Source: Vibrio zhanjiangensis (GTDB taxonomy: Bacteria; Pseudomonadota; Gammaproteobacteria; Enterobacterales; Vibrionaceae). From it: 64,000 bases of DNA. The notes under the pieces are model-generated. The model saw nothing but the letters and a program-made list of their open reading frames with translations, was not told the origin of the DNA and made no database searches. The DNA is taken from the NCBI RefSeq assembly GCF_030161235.1, contig NZ_BSPW01000029.1, forward strand, positions 1 to 64,000. Direction: 5' to 3'. Numbering within the stretch: the stretch's first letter is position 1; every line of letters starts with the position of its first letter. The position numbers and the translations under genes are program-made. Of the stretch, positions 27,043 through 35,977 are shown piece by piece.

Positions 27043-28704
27043 ATGCAACCTAGTTTTCAAACTCAAAAAACAGCTGGCGCTGATAATATTCACAGTACCG
27101 ATAAATCAAGCAGCAGCAACTCTCTAGATGTATCTTCTGTAAGGTCGGTTTCTGAAAAAGACATTCATAACTTAATTGAAAAGATTATCTCTTTGAACTT
27201 GAGCTCCTCTATAGACAGGAATAATGTAGAAAAGCTGACACTCAATCTTGATAGCTACCTTAACGAGCAAGACAAAAGTCAGCGACAGGTTGCATCTGAA
27301 CCCTCAAAAGAAGCTAAAAGCTCGCCACCAACAGCTCCGCCGCCGCCAAGTAAATCAGATAATACTAACGTGGCCATCCAAGGTAGAGAGGCTCTACTCG
27401 CTGAAATAAGAGAAAAAGGGGCTACTGGCTTACGAAAAACAAACCTGACTGATAATACAGTGAAAGGGACACCGCCTCCTCCTCCTCCACCGCTACCAGC
27501 CAAATCAGCTAATACTAACGTGGCCACTCAGGGTAGAGAGGCCCTATTTGCTGAAATAAGAGAAAAAGGGGCTACTGGTTTAAGAAAAACAAACCTAACT
27601 GATAATACAGTGAAAGGGACACCGCCTCCTCCTCCACCGCTACCAGCCAAATCAGCTAATACTAACGTGGCCACTCAGGGTAGAGAGGCCCTATTTGCTG
27701 AAATAAGAGAAAAAGGGGCCACGGGTTTAAGAAAAACAAGTACGCAACCAGTTCAACGCTCGAACAGTAATGAAGACTCTAACATCAATAATCATAACCC
27801 TCTTATTGACGGCATGTCAGAAAAAGGAAAACAGTTGCTGTTTGAAAACCCAGACCAAATTCTAGACCAAGCCGATCAATTACCAGAGGCTGATAAAAAA
27901 GCCATTGCCGCATTTACGAGTAAGATGATTGTTCATGCCGCTAAACCCGATATTCTAGGTGAACTGAAAAAGCAGATAGGTCATCTACCAGCCAATGAAG
28001 TTACTGAAAAGCACATTAGTGATATGCCAAAATATTGCCAAGACTATTTCTCAGTGATAAGGCCTTATACCCATGATATCTATACTTCTGCTCCCTTTGG
28101 CAATGCCCTATGCAGGAAGGCTGAGAAGGAAAACTACCAAAAAATCAATGCTGGTAGTGAAATGAGTCACTTGAAAGGCAAAACACCACAGGGAGCTCAA
28201 AAAGGCCAGCAGCAAACTCAATGGCAAAATGTAGCAGAAGTGCTAGAAAAGCTTCAGATAAATAAGCGCCTAGAAGCAACATCATGGCATGAAAAAAGTG
28301 GAACAGTCGTTAGGACACCAAAAGAAAGCAGCTCTGTATTTGCTGAAGCTCAAGAAAAGGCATCTAAGAGCTTAGATAATGAAACACGTTCTGAATTGCT
28401 TAAAAATAACTATAAAAATCAAGTGACAGCGGCACTTAAAGAGGACCCAATATTCACTGGCTTATTCGCAAAAATAGACAAAGATGCAGCACAGAAACTT
28501 GAATCAGAATTTCGTGGGAGCATTGATAACCCTGACACGTTAGAAAAAAGCATTGGTGATTTTGTACTGAACAAGTTACAAACACAATGTAAAACGTTCA
28601 CTTATGTAGGCCTAACTGCTGAAAATGAGTCACTTCGACAAAAAAATGAGTCACTTCAGCAAAGAATTGAGCGTCTAGAAGCACAACTTTCGGCTAAGCG
28701 CTAA
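27043..28704 (+). CDS. WH2-repeat actin-nucleator-like protein (VopF/VopL type effector homologue)
   Basis: 553-residue protein with the layout of the Vibrio type III effectors VopF and VopL, which nucleate actin in host cells. Order: a Ser/Asn-rich N-terminus without signal peptide (about 1-60); proline runs (e.g. 'PTAPPPPS', 'PPPPPPPLPAK'); three WH2 motifs 'GREALLAEIREKGATGLRKT' and near-copies at about 114-133, 164-183 and 213-232; a helical C-terminal domain (about 250-520) in the position of the VopL dimerisation domain; and a terminal heptad coiled coil from 'ENESLRQKNESLQQRIERLE'. The ATG at 27043 is preferred to a GTG at 27022. No chaperone or type III secretion gene is nearby. Assignment rests on architecture; delivery and activity are inferred. 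Confidence 0.85.
   Translation: MQPSFQTQKTAGADNIHSTDKSSSSNSLDVSSVRSVSEKDIHNLIEKIISLNLSSSIDRNNVEKLTLNLDSYLNEQDKSQRQVASEPSKEAKSSPPTAPPPPSKSDNTNVAIQGREALLAEIREKGATGLRKTNLTDNTVKGTPPPPPPPLPAKSANTNVATQGREALFAEIREKGATGLRKTNLTDNTVKGTPPPPPPLPAKSANTNVATQGREALFAEIREKGATGLRKTSTQPVQRSNSNEDSNINNHNPLIDGMSEKGKQLLFENPDQILDQADQLPEADKKAIAAFTSKMIVHAAKPDILGELKKQIGHLPANEVTEKHISDMPKYCQDYFSVIRPYTHDIYTSAPFGNALCRKAEKENYQKINAGSEMSHLKGKTPQGAQKGQQQTQWQNVAEVLEKLQINKRLEATSWHEKSGTVVRTPKESSSVFAEAQEKASKSLDNETRSELLKNNYKNQVTAALKEDPIFTGLFAKIDKDAAQKLESEFRGSIDNPDTLEKSIGDFVLNKLQTQCKTFTYVGLTAENESLRQKNESLQQRIERLEAQLSAKR
27361..27738 (+). repeat. Three ~150-bp direct repeats (proline-rich + WH2)
   Basis: Copies begin at 27361, 27511 and 27658 (periods 150 and 147 bp; the 3-bp difference is one proline codon). 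Copies 2 and 3 are nearly identical at DNA level and copy 1 differs slightly more, which indicates recent in-frame duplication or gene conversion. Confidence 0.92.
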
Positions 28705-28736
28705 TTAGTATTAGTGTAGCAAGTTAGTTAATTAGT

Positions 28737-28765
28737 AAGCCCTCAACTAATGAGGGCTTTTTTAG
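28737..28765 (+). terminator. Terminator after WH2 gene
   Basis: AAGCCCTCA (28737-28745) pairs with TGAGGGCTT (28751-28759), loop ACTAA, followed by a T-run. Strong intrinsic terminator; it separates this gene from convergent sohB. Confidence 0.9.
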
Positions 28766-28778
28766 TAGCGATTAGACA

Positions 28779-29840
28779 TTACACTACCGGACGTTGGCCT
28801 CGATCGATAAGCTTTAGCAAAACATTATCGGCGGCTTCTCCCGCCAAACCCGCTAGCTTCGATGTAAGCTTTTTCTTCTCAACATAGCGAATGGACAATA
28901 CCGTCTTATCTTTACAAGCCGCGACGACCAAATCATCAGAGGTGCAAACTTCGTCGACAAGACCCAATTGGTGTGCTCGAATACCGAACCAGTGCTCACC
29001 TGTTGCCACTTTCTCCAGTTCTAGAGATGGTCGACGTTCACGGATAAAGTCTTTAAACAAATCATGAGTGTCTTCTAGCTCTTGCTTAAATTTATCACGA
29101 GCTTTGTCTGTATTTTCACCAAACATGGTTAACGTGCGCTTATACTCTCCAGCGGTCAGTTGCTCATACTCAATATCATGCTTTTTCAATAGCTTATTGA
29201 AGTTTGGTAGTTGCGCTATCACTCCAATTGAACCCACTATGGCAAAGGGAGCTGAAACCAACTTGTCTGCTATACAAGCCATCATATAACCACCACTGGC
29301 GGCAACTTTATCAACCGCAATGGTCAACGGTAGTTTAGCAGCCTTAATACGGTCCAATTGAGAAGAGGCTAATCCATAACCATGTACCATACCGCCACCA
29401 GATTCTAAGCGCAGTAAGACTTCATCACCTTCTTTTGCAACAGAGAGAATGGCGGTGACTTCTTCGCGCAATGAGGAAACTTCTTTGGCATCAATGCTTC
29501 CTTTAAAATCAAGAACAAACAAATGAGGTTCCCTCTTACCTTCAAGATCCCCCTCTTTTGAAGCTTGCTTCACTTCCTTTTCTCTTGTTTTGAGCTTTTC
29601 CTTCTCTTGTTTCTTTTCCGCTTTATCACGTGCTTTAAGAAAGGCCGAATCATGTAAGTGATGTTCAAGCTGCTCAACCGTCTCTTTATGCTGTTCAGTC
29701 AAGTTCGTGATCTCTAATTCACCTTTGGCTGCACCACTTTTTCCACCAACGGCTTTAGCAACCACTAAAAGAGCAACTACCGCGACTACTACGGTCACAA
29801 TCTTGGCCAAAAACAGCCCATAGTCCAACAAAAATTCCAA
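28779..29840 (-). CDS. sohB: Inner-membrane protease SohB (peptidase S49)
   Basis: Signal-peptide-peptidase-like serine protease anchored by an N-terminal helix (about 8-30), followed by a charged KEKxK region (about 70-100) and the S49 domain. The nucleophile lies in 'DKVAASGGYMMA', preceded by 'ESGGGMVHGYG', with the dyad lysine expected in the downstream 'KRTLTMFGENTDKAR' region. 353 aa, against 349 in E. coli. The start is TTG with AGGGGAT upstream. It is divergent from yciK across about 90 bp. Confidence 0.93.
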   Translation of the reverse strand: MEFLLDYGLFLAKIVTVVVAVVALLVVAKAVGGKSGAAKGELEITNLTEQHKETVEQLEHHLHDSAFLKARDKAEKKQEKEKLKTREKEVKQASKEGDLEGKREPHLFVLDFKGSIDAKEVSSLREEVTAILSVAKEGDEVLLRLESGGGMVHGYGLASSQLDRIKAAKLPLTIAVDKVAASGGYMMACIADKLVSAPFAIVGSIGVIAQLPNFNKLLKKHDIEYEQLTAGEYKRTLTMFGENTDKARDKFKQELEDTHDLFKDFIRERRPSLELEKVATGEHWFGIRAHQLGLVDEVCTSDDLVVAACKDKTVLSIRYVEKKKLTSKLAGLAGEAADNVLLKLIDRGQRPVV

Positions 29841-29929
29841 TGTGATATCCCCTAATATGCGAATTAGTGTATTGTAACCACCATCTTACGTATTCATAAA
29901 GCAGAACGTAACAATTAAGGATATATGAC

Positions 29930-30673
29930 GTGAATTATTCTGTTCCCTCTGATGCTTTAAAAGACAAAGTCATACTCGTCACAGGTGCCGGTGACGGTAT
30001 CGGAAAACAAGCTGCACTGTCCTATGCTCAACATGGTGCCACTGTTATATTACTGGGTCGTACAGTGAAAAAGCTTGAGCAAACCTACGATGAAATTGAA
30101 GCTCAAGGCTTTCCCCAACCAGCCATCATACCTCTAGATATGAAAGGCGCATCTAAACAAAACTACCAAGATATGGCTGATACCATTGATAGTCAATTTG
30201 GTCGACTCGACGGTGTTTTGCATAACGCCAGTTTGCTAGGAGTGCTAAGTCCATTCGAGCAAATCAGTGAAGAAACGTATGATGATGTGATGCAAGTGAA
30301 TGTCAAAGCTCAATTTTTAATGACTCAAGCCGTTCTGCCACTTCTGCATAAATCAGAGCAAGCCAGTCTCATTTTTACCTCTTCAACCGTGGGTCATTGC
30401 GGGCGCGCGTTTTGGGGAACATATTCGATGTCAAAATTTGCAACCGAGGGTATGATGCAAATCTTAGCCGATGAACTCAGCAATTCCCATATCCGGGTTA
30501 ATGCCATTAACCCCGGCGGTACAAGGACGGGCATGCGTGCAAAAGCGTATCCAGCCGAAGATGCCGATTTGCTCAAAACACCTTTAGACATTATGCCTTT
30601 GTATCTCTATTTAATGTCGAATGAGAGTCAAAGTATCAACGGCCAATGTATTGACGCCCAGCCCAAAAAATAA
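29930..30673 (+). CDS. yciK: YciK-family short-chain dehydrogenase
   Basis: NAD(P)-dependent short-chain dehydrogenase/reductase of 247 aa. The dinucleotide site is 'VTGAGDGIGKQAA'; 'HNASLLG' and the catalytic 'YSMSKFA' (Y-x-x-x-K) follow; the substrate is not known for the family. The GTG start is supported by AAGGA eight nt upstream, and the overlapping ATG at 29924 is out of frame. A strong terminator follows. Confidence 0.92.
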   Translation: MNYSVPSDALKDKVILVTGAGDGIGKQAALSYAQHGATVILLGRTVKKLEQTYDEIEAQGFPQPAIIPLDMKGASKQNYQDMADTIDSQFGRLDGVLHNASLLGVLSPFEQISEETYDDVMQVNVKAQFLMTQAVLPLLHKSEQASLIFTSSTVGHCGRAFWGTYSMSKFATEGMMQILADELSNSHIRVNAINPGGTRTGMRAKAYPAEDADLLKTPLDIMPLYLYLMSNESQSINGQCIDAQPKK

Positions 30674-30688
30674 ATTTCCCGTTCATTC

Positions 30689-30719
30689 AACGCCTTGTTA
30701 ACAAACAAGGCGTTTTTTT
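30689..30719 (+). terminator. Terminator after yciK
   Basis: AACGCCTTGT (30689-30698) pairs with ACAAGGCGTT (30705-30714), 6-nt loop, then a T-run to 30719. Strong intrinsic terminator insulating the SOS cassette. Confidence 0.93.
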
Positions 30720-30767
30720 GTTCATTTACTTATCTTCTCTCTTGCCGATTAATAATTACAACATATA

Positions 30768-30783
30768 CTGTATATATGTACAG
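30768..30783 (+). promoter_or_regulatory. LexA (SOS) box upstream of imuA
   Basis: CTGTATATATGTACAG fits the gammaproteobacterial LexA consensus CTGT-N8-ACAG exactly at all eight fixed positions, with an alternating AT core. It ends 10 nt before the imuA start codon, so bound LexA would block the promoter or early elongation. This makes imuA-imuB-dnaE2 DNA-damage inducible. Confidence 0.92.
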
Positions 30784-30793
30784 GTATTTTATT

Positions 30794-31468
30794 ATGTATG
30801 AATTAATCGAACATCTTAAGAAAAAACAATGGCTTTGGCTGGGAAGTACAGAGCTCCCCCCTCAGGGATACCATCCAACGGGGTTTAAGCTTTTGGATGA
30901 CAGGCTAGATGGTGGCTTCCCACTCCATGGTCTTGTCGAGCTGCATAGCCAATCTAGCATAGGTGAGCTGCGTTTATTATGTCCTCATCTAAGAAGCAAC
31001 CATGGAGGAAAATTGTCTGTATTCATCCAGCCTCCAGGACAACTTTCAGCACAATACTTAATTGCAGAAGGCATTGATCTAAACCATGTCCTACTGATCT
31101 ACCCCGAAACCCACAAAGATGCTCTATGGGCCGCTGAACAATGTCTTAGAAGTGGTGCCTGTAGTAACGTACTCCTCTGGCATTGCAAGCTTGAAGTGCA
31201 TCACGTTCGTCGCCTTCAAGTTGCCAGTGAAGCTGGCAACTGCTTATCCTTTTTATTTAAAGCACCCAGTAAGCTGTTTTCTCTTCCGGTCAGTTTGAGC
31301 ATGACCCTCAAACCCCATATCCATGGACTGGAAATTACCATCAACAAACGTAAAGGGGGATGGCCACAATCGAGTTTTTTACTCGATATGAGCGTTTACT
31401 GGCCTGATCTTGCAGAAACAAAACCTCAGCCAGTTGTACTCCCTTTTCGACGAAGCAAACAAGGCTAA
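30794..31468 (+). CDS. imuA: ImuA, SOS mutasome component
   Basis: 224-residue RecA-like/SulA-related protein of the damage-induced mutagenesis cassette; in the family it partners with ImuB and DnaE2 for translesion synthesis. 'WLGSTELPPQGYHPTGFKLLD', 'LDGGFPLHGLVEL' and 'VFIQPPGQLSAQYL' are family segments. The frame is open from 30695, but the ATG at 30794 is chosen: it follows the LexA box, has AGG nine nt upstream, and earlier codons lie in the yciK terminator. It lies 2 nt before imuB. Confidence 0.9.
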   Translation: MYELIEHLKKKQWLWLGSTELPPQGYHPTGFKLLDDRLDGGFPLHGLVELHSQSSIGELRLLCPHLRSNHGGKLSVFIQPPGQLSAQYLIAEGIDLNHVLLIYPETHKDALWAAEQCLRSGACSNVLLWHCKLEVHHVRRLQVASEAGNCLSFLFKAPSKLFSLPVSLSMTLKPHIHGLEITINKRKGGWPQSSFLLDMSVYWPDLAETKPQPVVLPFRRSKQG

Positions 31469-31470
31469 CC

Positions 31471-32871
31471 ATGCAATTGTGGCTTTACTTACACTTCCCA
31501 AAACTGCAACTCGACACCATGTATGCAGACAAGTCTCAACAGCCTTTGGTCGTTGTTGATGCCAAACGTTTTCAAATCATACAGTGTAGTGATGCAGCAC
31601 AAAAACAAGGCATTAAAAATGGCATGGGCCTAGGAAGTGCGAGTACTCTTTGTCCATCACTACAGGTGTCCCCTTATGATGAAAGTGTCGAGCAACAAGC
31701 TCTGGCCGATATCGCACAGTGGCTTTATCTTGTCACCTCCGACCTAGCCTTATTTCCACCTCAAGGGCTTTTGCTGAAACTGACCGATATGCTAACGCTG
31801 TATGGGGGGCTTGAGTCTTACTGGAATAAGATTTCTCAACACTTACAATATCTCAACGTTCAGTTTCACTATGCCACTGGATTTTCGCCATTTTCAGCCA
31901 TTCTCTTAACTAAGTTAGGCTCTAATCTGGTGACTGAAGAAAAAAAGCATATAGAGGACATGCTAAGGCATTGCCCTGTTTCCGCGGCTGAGCTCAATCA
32001 AAAGCAGATTGAAAAGTTAGCCCGAGTTGGGATTGTCGCATTGAATGATTTACTGAAACTACCCATTTCAGAAATTGCTAGGCGCTTCGATATTGAACTA
32101 GTCAACTATATTGGAAAGTTGACAGGCCAATTCAGACATCCGGTGGATTTTTACCGCCCACCAGAGAGATTCCAAAGTTACCTTGAGTTGCTGTTTGAGG
32201 TTGAAAATACGCAATGGCTTAACAAACCACTTAAAAAGCTTTTGGTCAAACTTGAACATTTTCTGTCATTACGTGGTCAAGTTGCTTATGAGCTTGAATT
32301 ACGATTTCACCAACGTGATAACCAATCAGAAGCCATCATTTTAACTTCTGCATGTGGTGACTACTTAACAGCTAGGTGGGAAAAGCTGAGTCAACTGGCT
32401 ATGGAATCCCTCATGCTTAGTCGTCCAGTTCAGGGGCTAACACTTAAAGTACTACGTAGCGGTGAATTTGATGCCAGTAGTCAAGATATTTTTTCTGGCT
32501 ATATAGGCCATCAAACTGCTCTTGAGCTCATCACAACACTCCAAGCGAAACTAGGCAAGGCACAGATACATAAAATTGCTCCAACCGATGATCCCAGGCC
32601 AGAAAAATCAACTATCTTCTGTCATCTCGGAAAAACAATTCCACCACAGCCTCAATTAGCCGCACTAAGGCCCTCGCTAATACTCCCAACCCCCGAGGTA
32701 TTAACTGATAAAGTTAGTCTGTTGCATGGCCCTGAACGTATTGCAACAGGCTGGTGGGATGGCGAAGCCATTACTCGTGATTATTTCATCGCTCGCAGTA
32801 AAGAAGGCCGCTGGTTATGGGTTTTTCGTGATCGGAAAATGCAGTGGTTCCTCCATGGTTTGTTCAGTTGA
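31471..32871 (+). CDS. imuB: ImuB, Y-family polymerase-like mutasome hub
   Basis: 466-residue Y-family DNA polymerase relative that lacks polymerase activity in characterised members and instead links ImuA, DnaE2 and the beta clamp. The N-terminus reads 'LWLYLHFPKLQLD' where active Y-family enzymes carry the catalytic Asp, and the usual SxDE acidic pair is absent ('LLKLTDMLTLYGG'). This fits ImuB rather than DinB/UmuC. A short clamp-binding motif is expected near the C-terminus but I cannot name it with certainty. It overlaps nothing and precedes dnaE2 by 10 nt. Confidence 0.92.
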   Translation: MQLWLYLHFPKLQLDTMYADKSQQPLVVVDAKRFQIIQCSDAAQKQGIKNGMGLGSASTLCPSLQVSPYDESVEQQALADIAQWLYLVTSDLALFPPQGLLLKLTDMLTLYGGLESYWNKISQHLQYLNVQFHYATGFSPFSAILLTKLGSNLVTEEKKHIEDMLRHCPVSAAELNQKQIEKLARVGIVALNDLLKLPISEIARRFDIELVNYIGKLTGQFRHPVDFYRPPERFQSYLELLFEVENTQWLNKPLKKLLVKLEHFLSLRGQVAYELELRFHQRDNQSEAIILTSACGDYLTARWEKLSQLAMESLMLSRPVQGLTLKVLRSGEFDASSQDIFSGYIGHQTALELITTLQAKLGKAQIHKIAPTDDPRPEKSTIFCHLGKTIPPQPQLAALRPSLILPTPEVLTDKVSLLHGPERIATGWWDGEAITRDYFIARSKEGRWLWVFRDRKMQWFLHGLFS

Positions 32872-32881
32872 GAAGTCACTC

Positions 32882-35800
32882 ATGAAATATGCCGAGTTAT
32901 TTTGCCAAACTAACTTTTCGTTTCTTACTGGCGCTTCTCACGCAGAAGAGCTAATGCTACAAGCAGACTTTCTACGGTATCATTCTCTCGCTATCACGGA
33001 TGAATGTTCTGTCGCTGGCGTAGTAAAAGCCTATAACGCCATCAAAACACACAAACTCAATATTAAACTCATCATTGGTAGCATGTTCTGGTTACACAAT
33101 GACTGTCAGCTAGTCCTACTTTGTCCTAACCGTAAAGCCTATGCCGAGCTATGCCGAATTATCACTAACGCGAGAAAGCGTTGTAAAAAGGGGCATTACC
33201 AATTAGCCGAGTGGGATTTAATGTCTATACGTTATTGCCTAATTATCTGGCTACCTAATCCTGAACGCAGTAGTCAAAAATGGGGAGCTTGGTTGGCTCA
33301 GCACCACTCATCCAGAATGTGGCTAGGAGTTCAGCGTCACCTCGGCTCCAATGACAAACAATATATCACCCATTGCCAGCAATTAGCGCTAGCGTTAACA
33401 CTGCCCATAACTGCCGTTGGCGGGGTTTTAATGCACACACCAAGTCGGCTCCCCTTGCAGCATGTCTTAACTGCAATTAAACACCAAAGCAGTGTTGAAA
33501 ATACTTGCAGACATCTTTTGAACAACACAGAGCGCAGTCTGCGTACTAAAGACAAACTGGCCCGACTATTCAAACCACAATGGCTCAATGAAAGTGTGCA
33601 TATCGCTAAGCAATGTAACTTCAGCTTATCAGAATTACAATATGAGTACCCAAGCGAGCTTGTTCCTGATGGTCAAAGTGCCATGAACCATCTGCGCAAT
33701 TTGGTCGAAATAGGAAAGAAGCGGCGTTTTCCTAATGGTACCCCAGAAGATATCAATAACACCATCAACAAAGAGCTCCATCTTATTGAAAAGCTTAACT
33801 ATCCATACTACTTTTTGACCATCCACGACATGGTTCAATTTGCTCAGAAACACAATATTCTCTACCAAGGAAGAGGATCAGCTGCCAATTCTGTTGTCTG
33901 TTATTGCCTTGAGATTACCGCGGTCGATCCAAGGCAGATCTCGGTCCTGTTTGAACGTTTTATCAGTGAAGAACGCGATGAGCCACCCGATATCGACGTC
34001 GATTTTGAGCATGAGCGCCGAGAAGAGGTCATTCAATATATCTATCAAAAGTATGGCCGTGAACGTGCTGCTCTGGCAGCAACAGTCATTACTTATCGTT
34101 TTAAAAGTGCGGTTCGAGATGTGGGTAAAGCGCTGGGTATCGAAGAGATTCAGCTCAATTATTTCATTAAAAATATTAATCGACGCGACCACGAGCTTGA
34201 TTGGCAAGCACAAATTGTTGAACTCGGTTTAAAGCCTGAATCACTCAAAGGCAAGCAGTTTATCACCCTAGTCAATAGTATCCTTGGCTTCCCACGGCAC
34301 CTTTCGCAACACGTTGGTGGTTTTGTTATTGCAGCAGGTCCTCTATATGAACTGGTCCCCATTGAAAATGCAGCCATGCCAGACAGAACCGTTATTCAAT
34401 GGGATAAAGACGACCTAGAAAGCCTTAAGTTGATGAAGGTCGACGTGCTGGCACTGGGTATGCTTAGCGCCATTCAAAAATGCTTTAAACTGGTTAAACG
34501 CTTACATAACCAGTCATTAACCATTGCACATATTACCAACCTTCAAGACGATAAAGCCGTATACCATATGATTCAAAAAGCCGATACAATAGGCGTGTTT
34601 CAAATTGAATCTAGAGCACAGATGAGCATGCTGCCTAGACTCAAGCCTCAAACTTACTACGATTTAGTTATCCAAATAGCTATTGTTAGGCCAGGCCCCA
34701 TTCAAGGTGACATGGTACACCCCTTTCTCAAACGACGCGACGGATTAGAATCGGTAACGTATCCTTCAGAGGAAGTCAGAGAAGTACTATCACGCACAAT
34801 GGGTGTGCCAATTTTTCAAGAGCAGGTGATCAAGTTAGCCATGGTGGCCGCAGGCTTTAGCGGCGGAGAAGCAGATCAGCTACGCCGAGCTATGGCCTCT
34901 TGGAAGAAAAATGGCAAATTACTCAAGTTCCGCCAAAAATTAGTCCAAGGTATGCTCGAACGGGGCTATGAACAGGTATTTGCTGAGCGTCTATTTGAAC
35001 AAATTCTTGGCTTTGGTGAATACGGCTTTCCAGAGAGCCATTCTGCTTCATTTGCTGTCTTAGCTTACTGCTCCGCATGGCTCAAGTATTACTATCCAGA
35101 GGCCTTTTACGTTTCTATCCTAAACAGCCTTCCTATGGGATTTTATAGCGCATCACAATTAATACAGGATGCAAAACGCCACAAGGTGATAGTTTTGCCC
35201 ATTTGTATCAACCACTCTATCTACGAGCACCAAGTCGTTCAGTATAATGACAGATTGGCAATACGGCTCGGATTTTGTCAAATAAAAGGGTTTAGTAGCC
35301 AAAGCAGCAAATTACTTATAAAAGCTCGCGCTACAAAAATATTTCAGCACTTAAGAGAACTTAAAAATATCGGCTTAAGTAAGCAAGATTTAGAAAAGCT
35401 GGCATCAGCTAACGCTATGTCATCCATTGCGAGTGACCGATTCCAAACCCGCTGGAAAATAATGAATTCGTTATCAGATTTACCTTTATTTAAGGAGCTG
35501 CCAGAAAGTATAGAAAGCGCTCTGCCTTTACCATCTGACATGCAAACATTATTGGAAGACTATGCTTCTACAGGTCTATCACTGAGCCAACATCCGATAA
35601 CACTTCTGCAACAGGCAAAAAAAATAGGGCGATTTACGCGAGCGAAAGATCTGCTCCATAAACCACATCGTTCTTTTGTGACTGTCGTCGGTGTGGTCAC
35701 AGGAAAGCAAGCCCCCGGCACAGCAGCGGGTGTGACTTTTCTGACCTTAGAAGATGATACTGGCAACGTGAATGTCATTGTTTGGCAAGCAACCGCTAGA

Positions 35801-35953
35801 GCTCAGAAGCAAGCCTACCTAACCGCCAAGATCATGATGGTCAAAGGAACATTAGAAAGAGAAGGGCAAGTCACACATATCATTGCGGGTCAGCTTATTG
35901 ATATGACAGAGAAACTTATTGGGCTGACAACACGTTCCCGTGATTTCCATTAG
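32882..35953 (+). CDS. dnaE2: Error-prone DNA polymerase DnaE2 (ImuC)
   Basis: 1023-residue C-family polymerase for translesion synthesis. Parts: N-terminal PHP domain ('YAELFCQTNFSFLTGASHAEE'-type opening, quoted in part), polymerase core with the catalytic aspartates in 'PDIDVDF' (about D370, D372, D374), 'HVGGFVIA', 'KVDVLALG', 'FGEYGFPESHSASFA', and a C-terminal OB fold 'VVGVVTGKQAPGTAAGVTF'. The frame is open upstream within imuB, but the ATG at 32882 with GAGAAG before it gives the family N-terminus. Its stop codon forms part of a hairpin shared with convergent cheV. Confidence 0.96.
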   Translation: MKYAELFCQTNFSFLTGASHAEELMLQADFLRYHSLAITDECSVAGVVKAYNAIKTHKLNIKLIIGSMFWLHNDCQLVLLCPNRKAYAELCRIITNARKRCKKGHYQLAEWDLMSIRYCLIIWLPNPERSSQKWGAWLAQHHSSRMWLGVQRHLGSNDKQYITHCQQLALALTLPITAVGGVLMHTPSRLPLQHVLTAIKHQSSVENTCRHLLNNTERSLRTKDKLARLFKPQWLNESVHIAKQCNFSLSELQYEYPSELVPDGQSAMNHLRNLVEIGKKRRFPNGTPEDINNTINKELHLIEKLNYPYYFLTIHDMVQFAQKHNILYQGRGSAANSVVCYCLEITAVDPRQISVLFERFISEERDEPPDIDVDFEHERREEVIQYIYQKYGRERAALAATVITYRFKSAVRDVGKALGIEEIQLNYFIKNINRRDHELDWQAQIVELGLKPESLKGKQFITLVNSILGFPRHLSQHVGGFVIAAGPLYELVPIENAAMPDRTVIQWDKDDLESLKLMKVDVLALGMLSAIQKCFKLVKRLHNQSLTIAHITNLQDDKAVYHMIQKADTIGVFQIESRAQMSMLPRLKPQTYYDLVIQIAIVRPGPIQGDMVHPFLKRRDGLESVTYPSEEVREVLSRTMGVPIFQEQVIKLAMVAAGFSGGEADQLRRAMASWKKNGKLLKFRQKLVQGMLERGYEQVFAERLFEQILGFGEYGFPESHSASFAVLAYCSAWLKYYYPEAFYVSILNSLPMGFYSASQLIQDAKRHKVIVLPICINHSIYEHQVVQYNDRLAIRLGFCQIKGFSSQSSKLLIKARATKIFQHLRELKNIGLSKQDLEKLASANAMSSIASDRFQTRWKIMNSLSDLPLFKELPESIESALPLPSDMQTLLEDYASTGLSLSQHPITLLQQAKKIGRFTRAKDLLHKPHRSFVTVVGVVTGKQAPGTAAGVTFLTLEDDTGNVNVIVWQATARAQKQAYLTAKIMMVKGTLEREGQVTHIIAGQLIDMTEKLIGLTTRSRDFH

Positions 35954-35977
35954 CCCACAAAGACTAACATTGGGCTA
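35951..35977. terminator. Bidirectional hairpin spanning dnaE2 and cheV stops
   Basis: TAGCCCA (35951-35957) pairs with TGGGCTA (35971-35977). Each arm carries the TAG stop codon of one of the two convergent genes. T-runs are short, so it is a modest bidirectional terminator. Confidence 0.5.

Noticed and set aside
26942..27127. 61-codon frame overlapping the WH2 gene start
   Set aside because: Out of frame with the WH2 gene, no SD, AT-rich chance frame.
27361..27738. Repeats considered as a CRISPR array
   Set aside because: Units are ~150 bp, in-frame and coding; no spacers or cas genes.
31471..32871. ImuB considered as an active UmuC/DinB polymerase
   Set aside because: Catalytic acidic residues of Y-family polymerases are absent and the neighbours are imuA and dnaE2.
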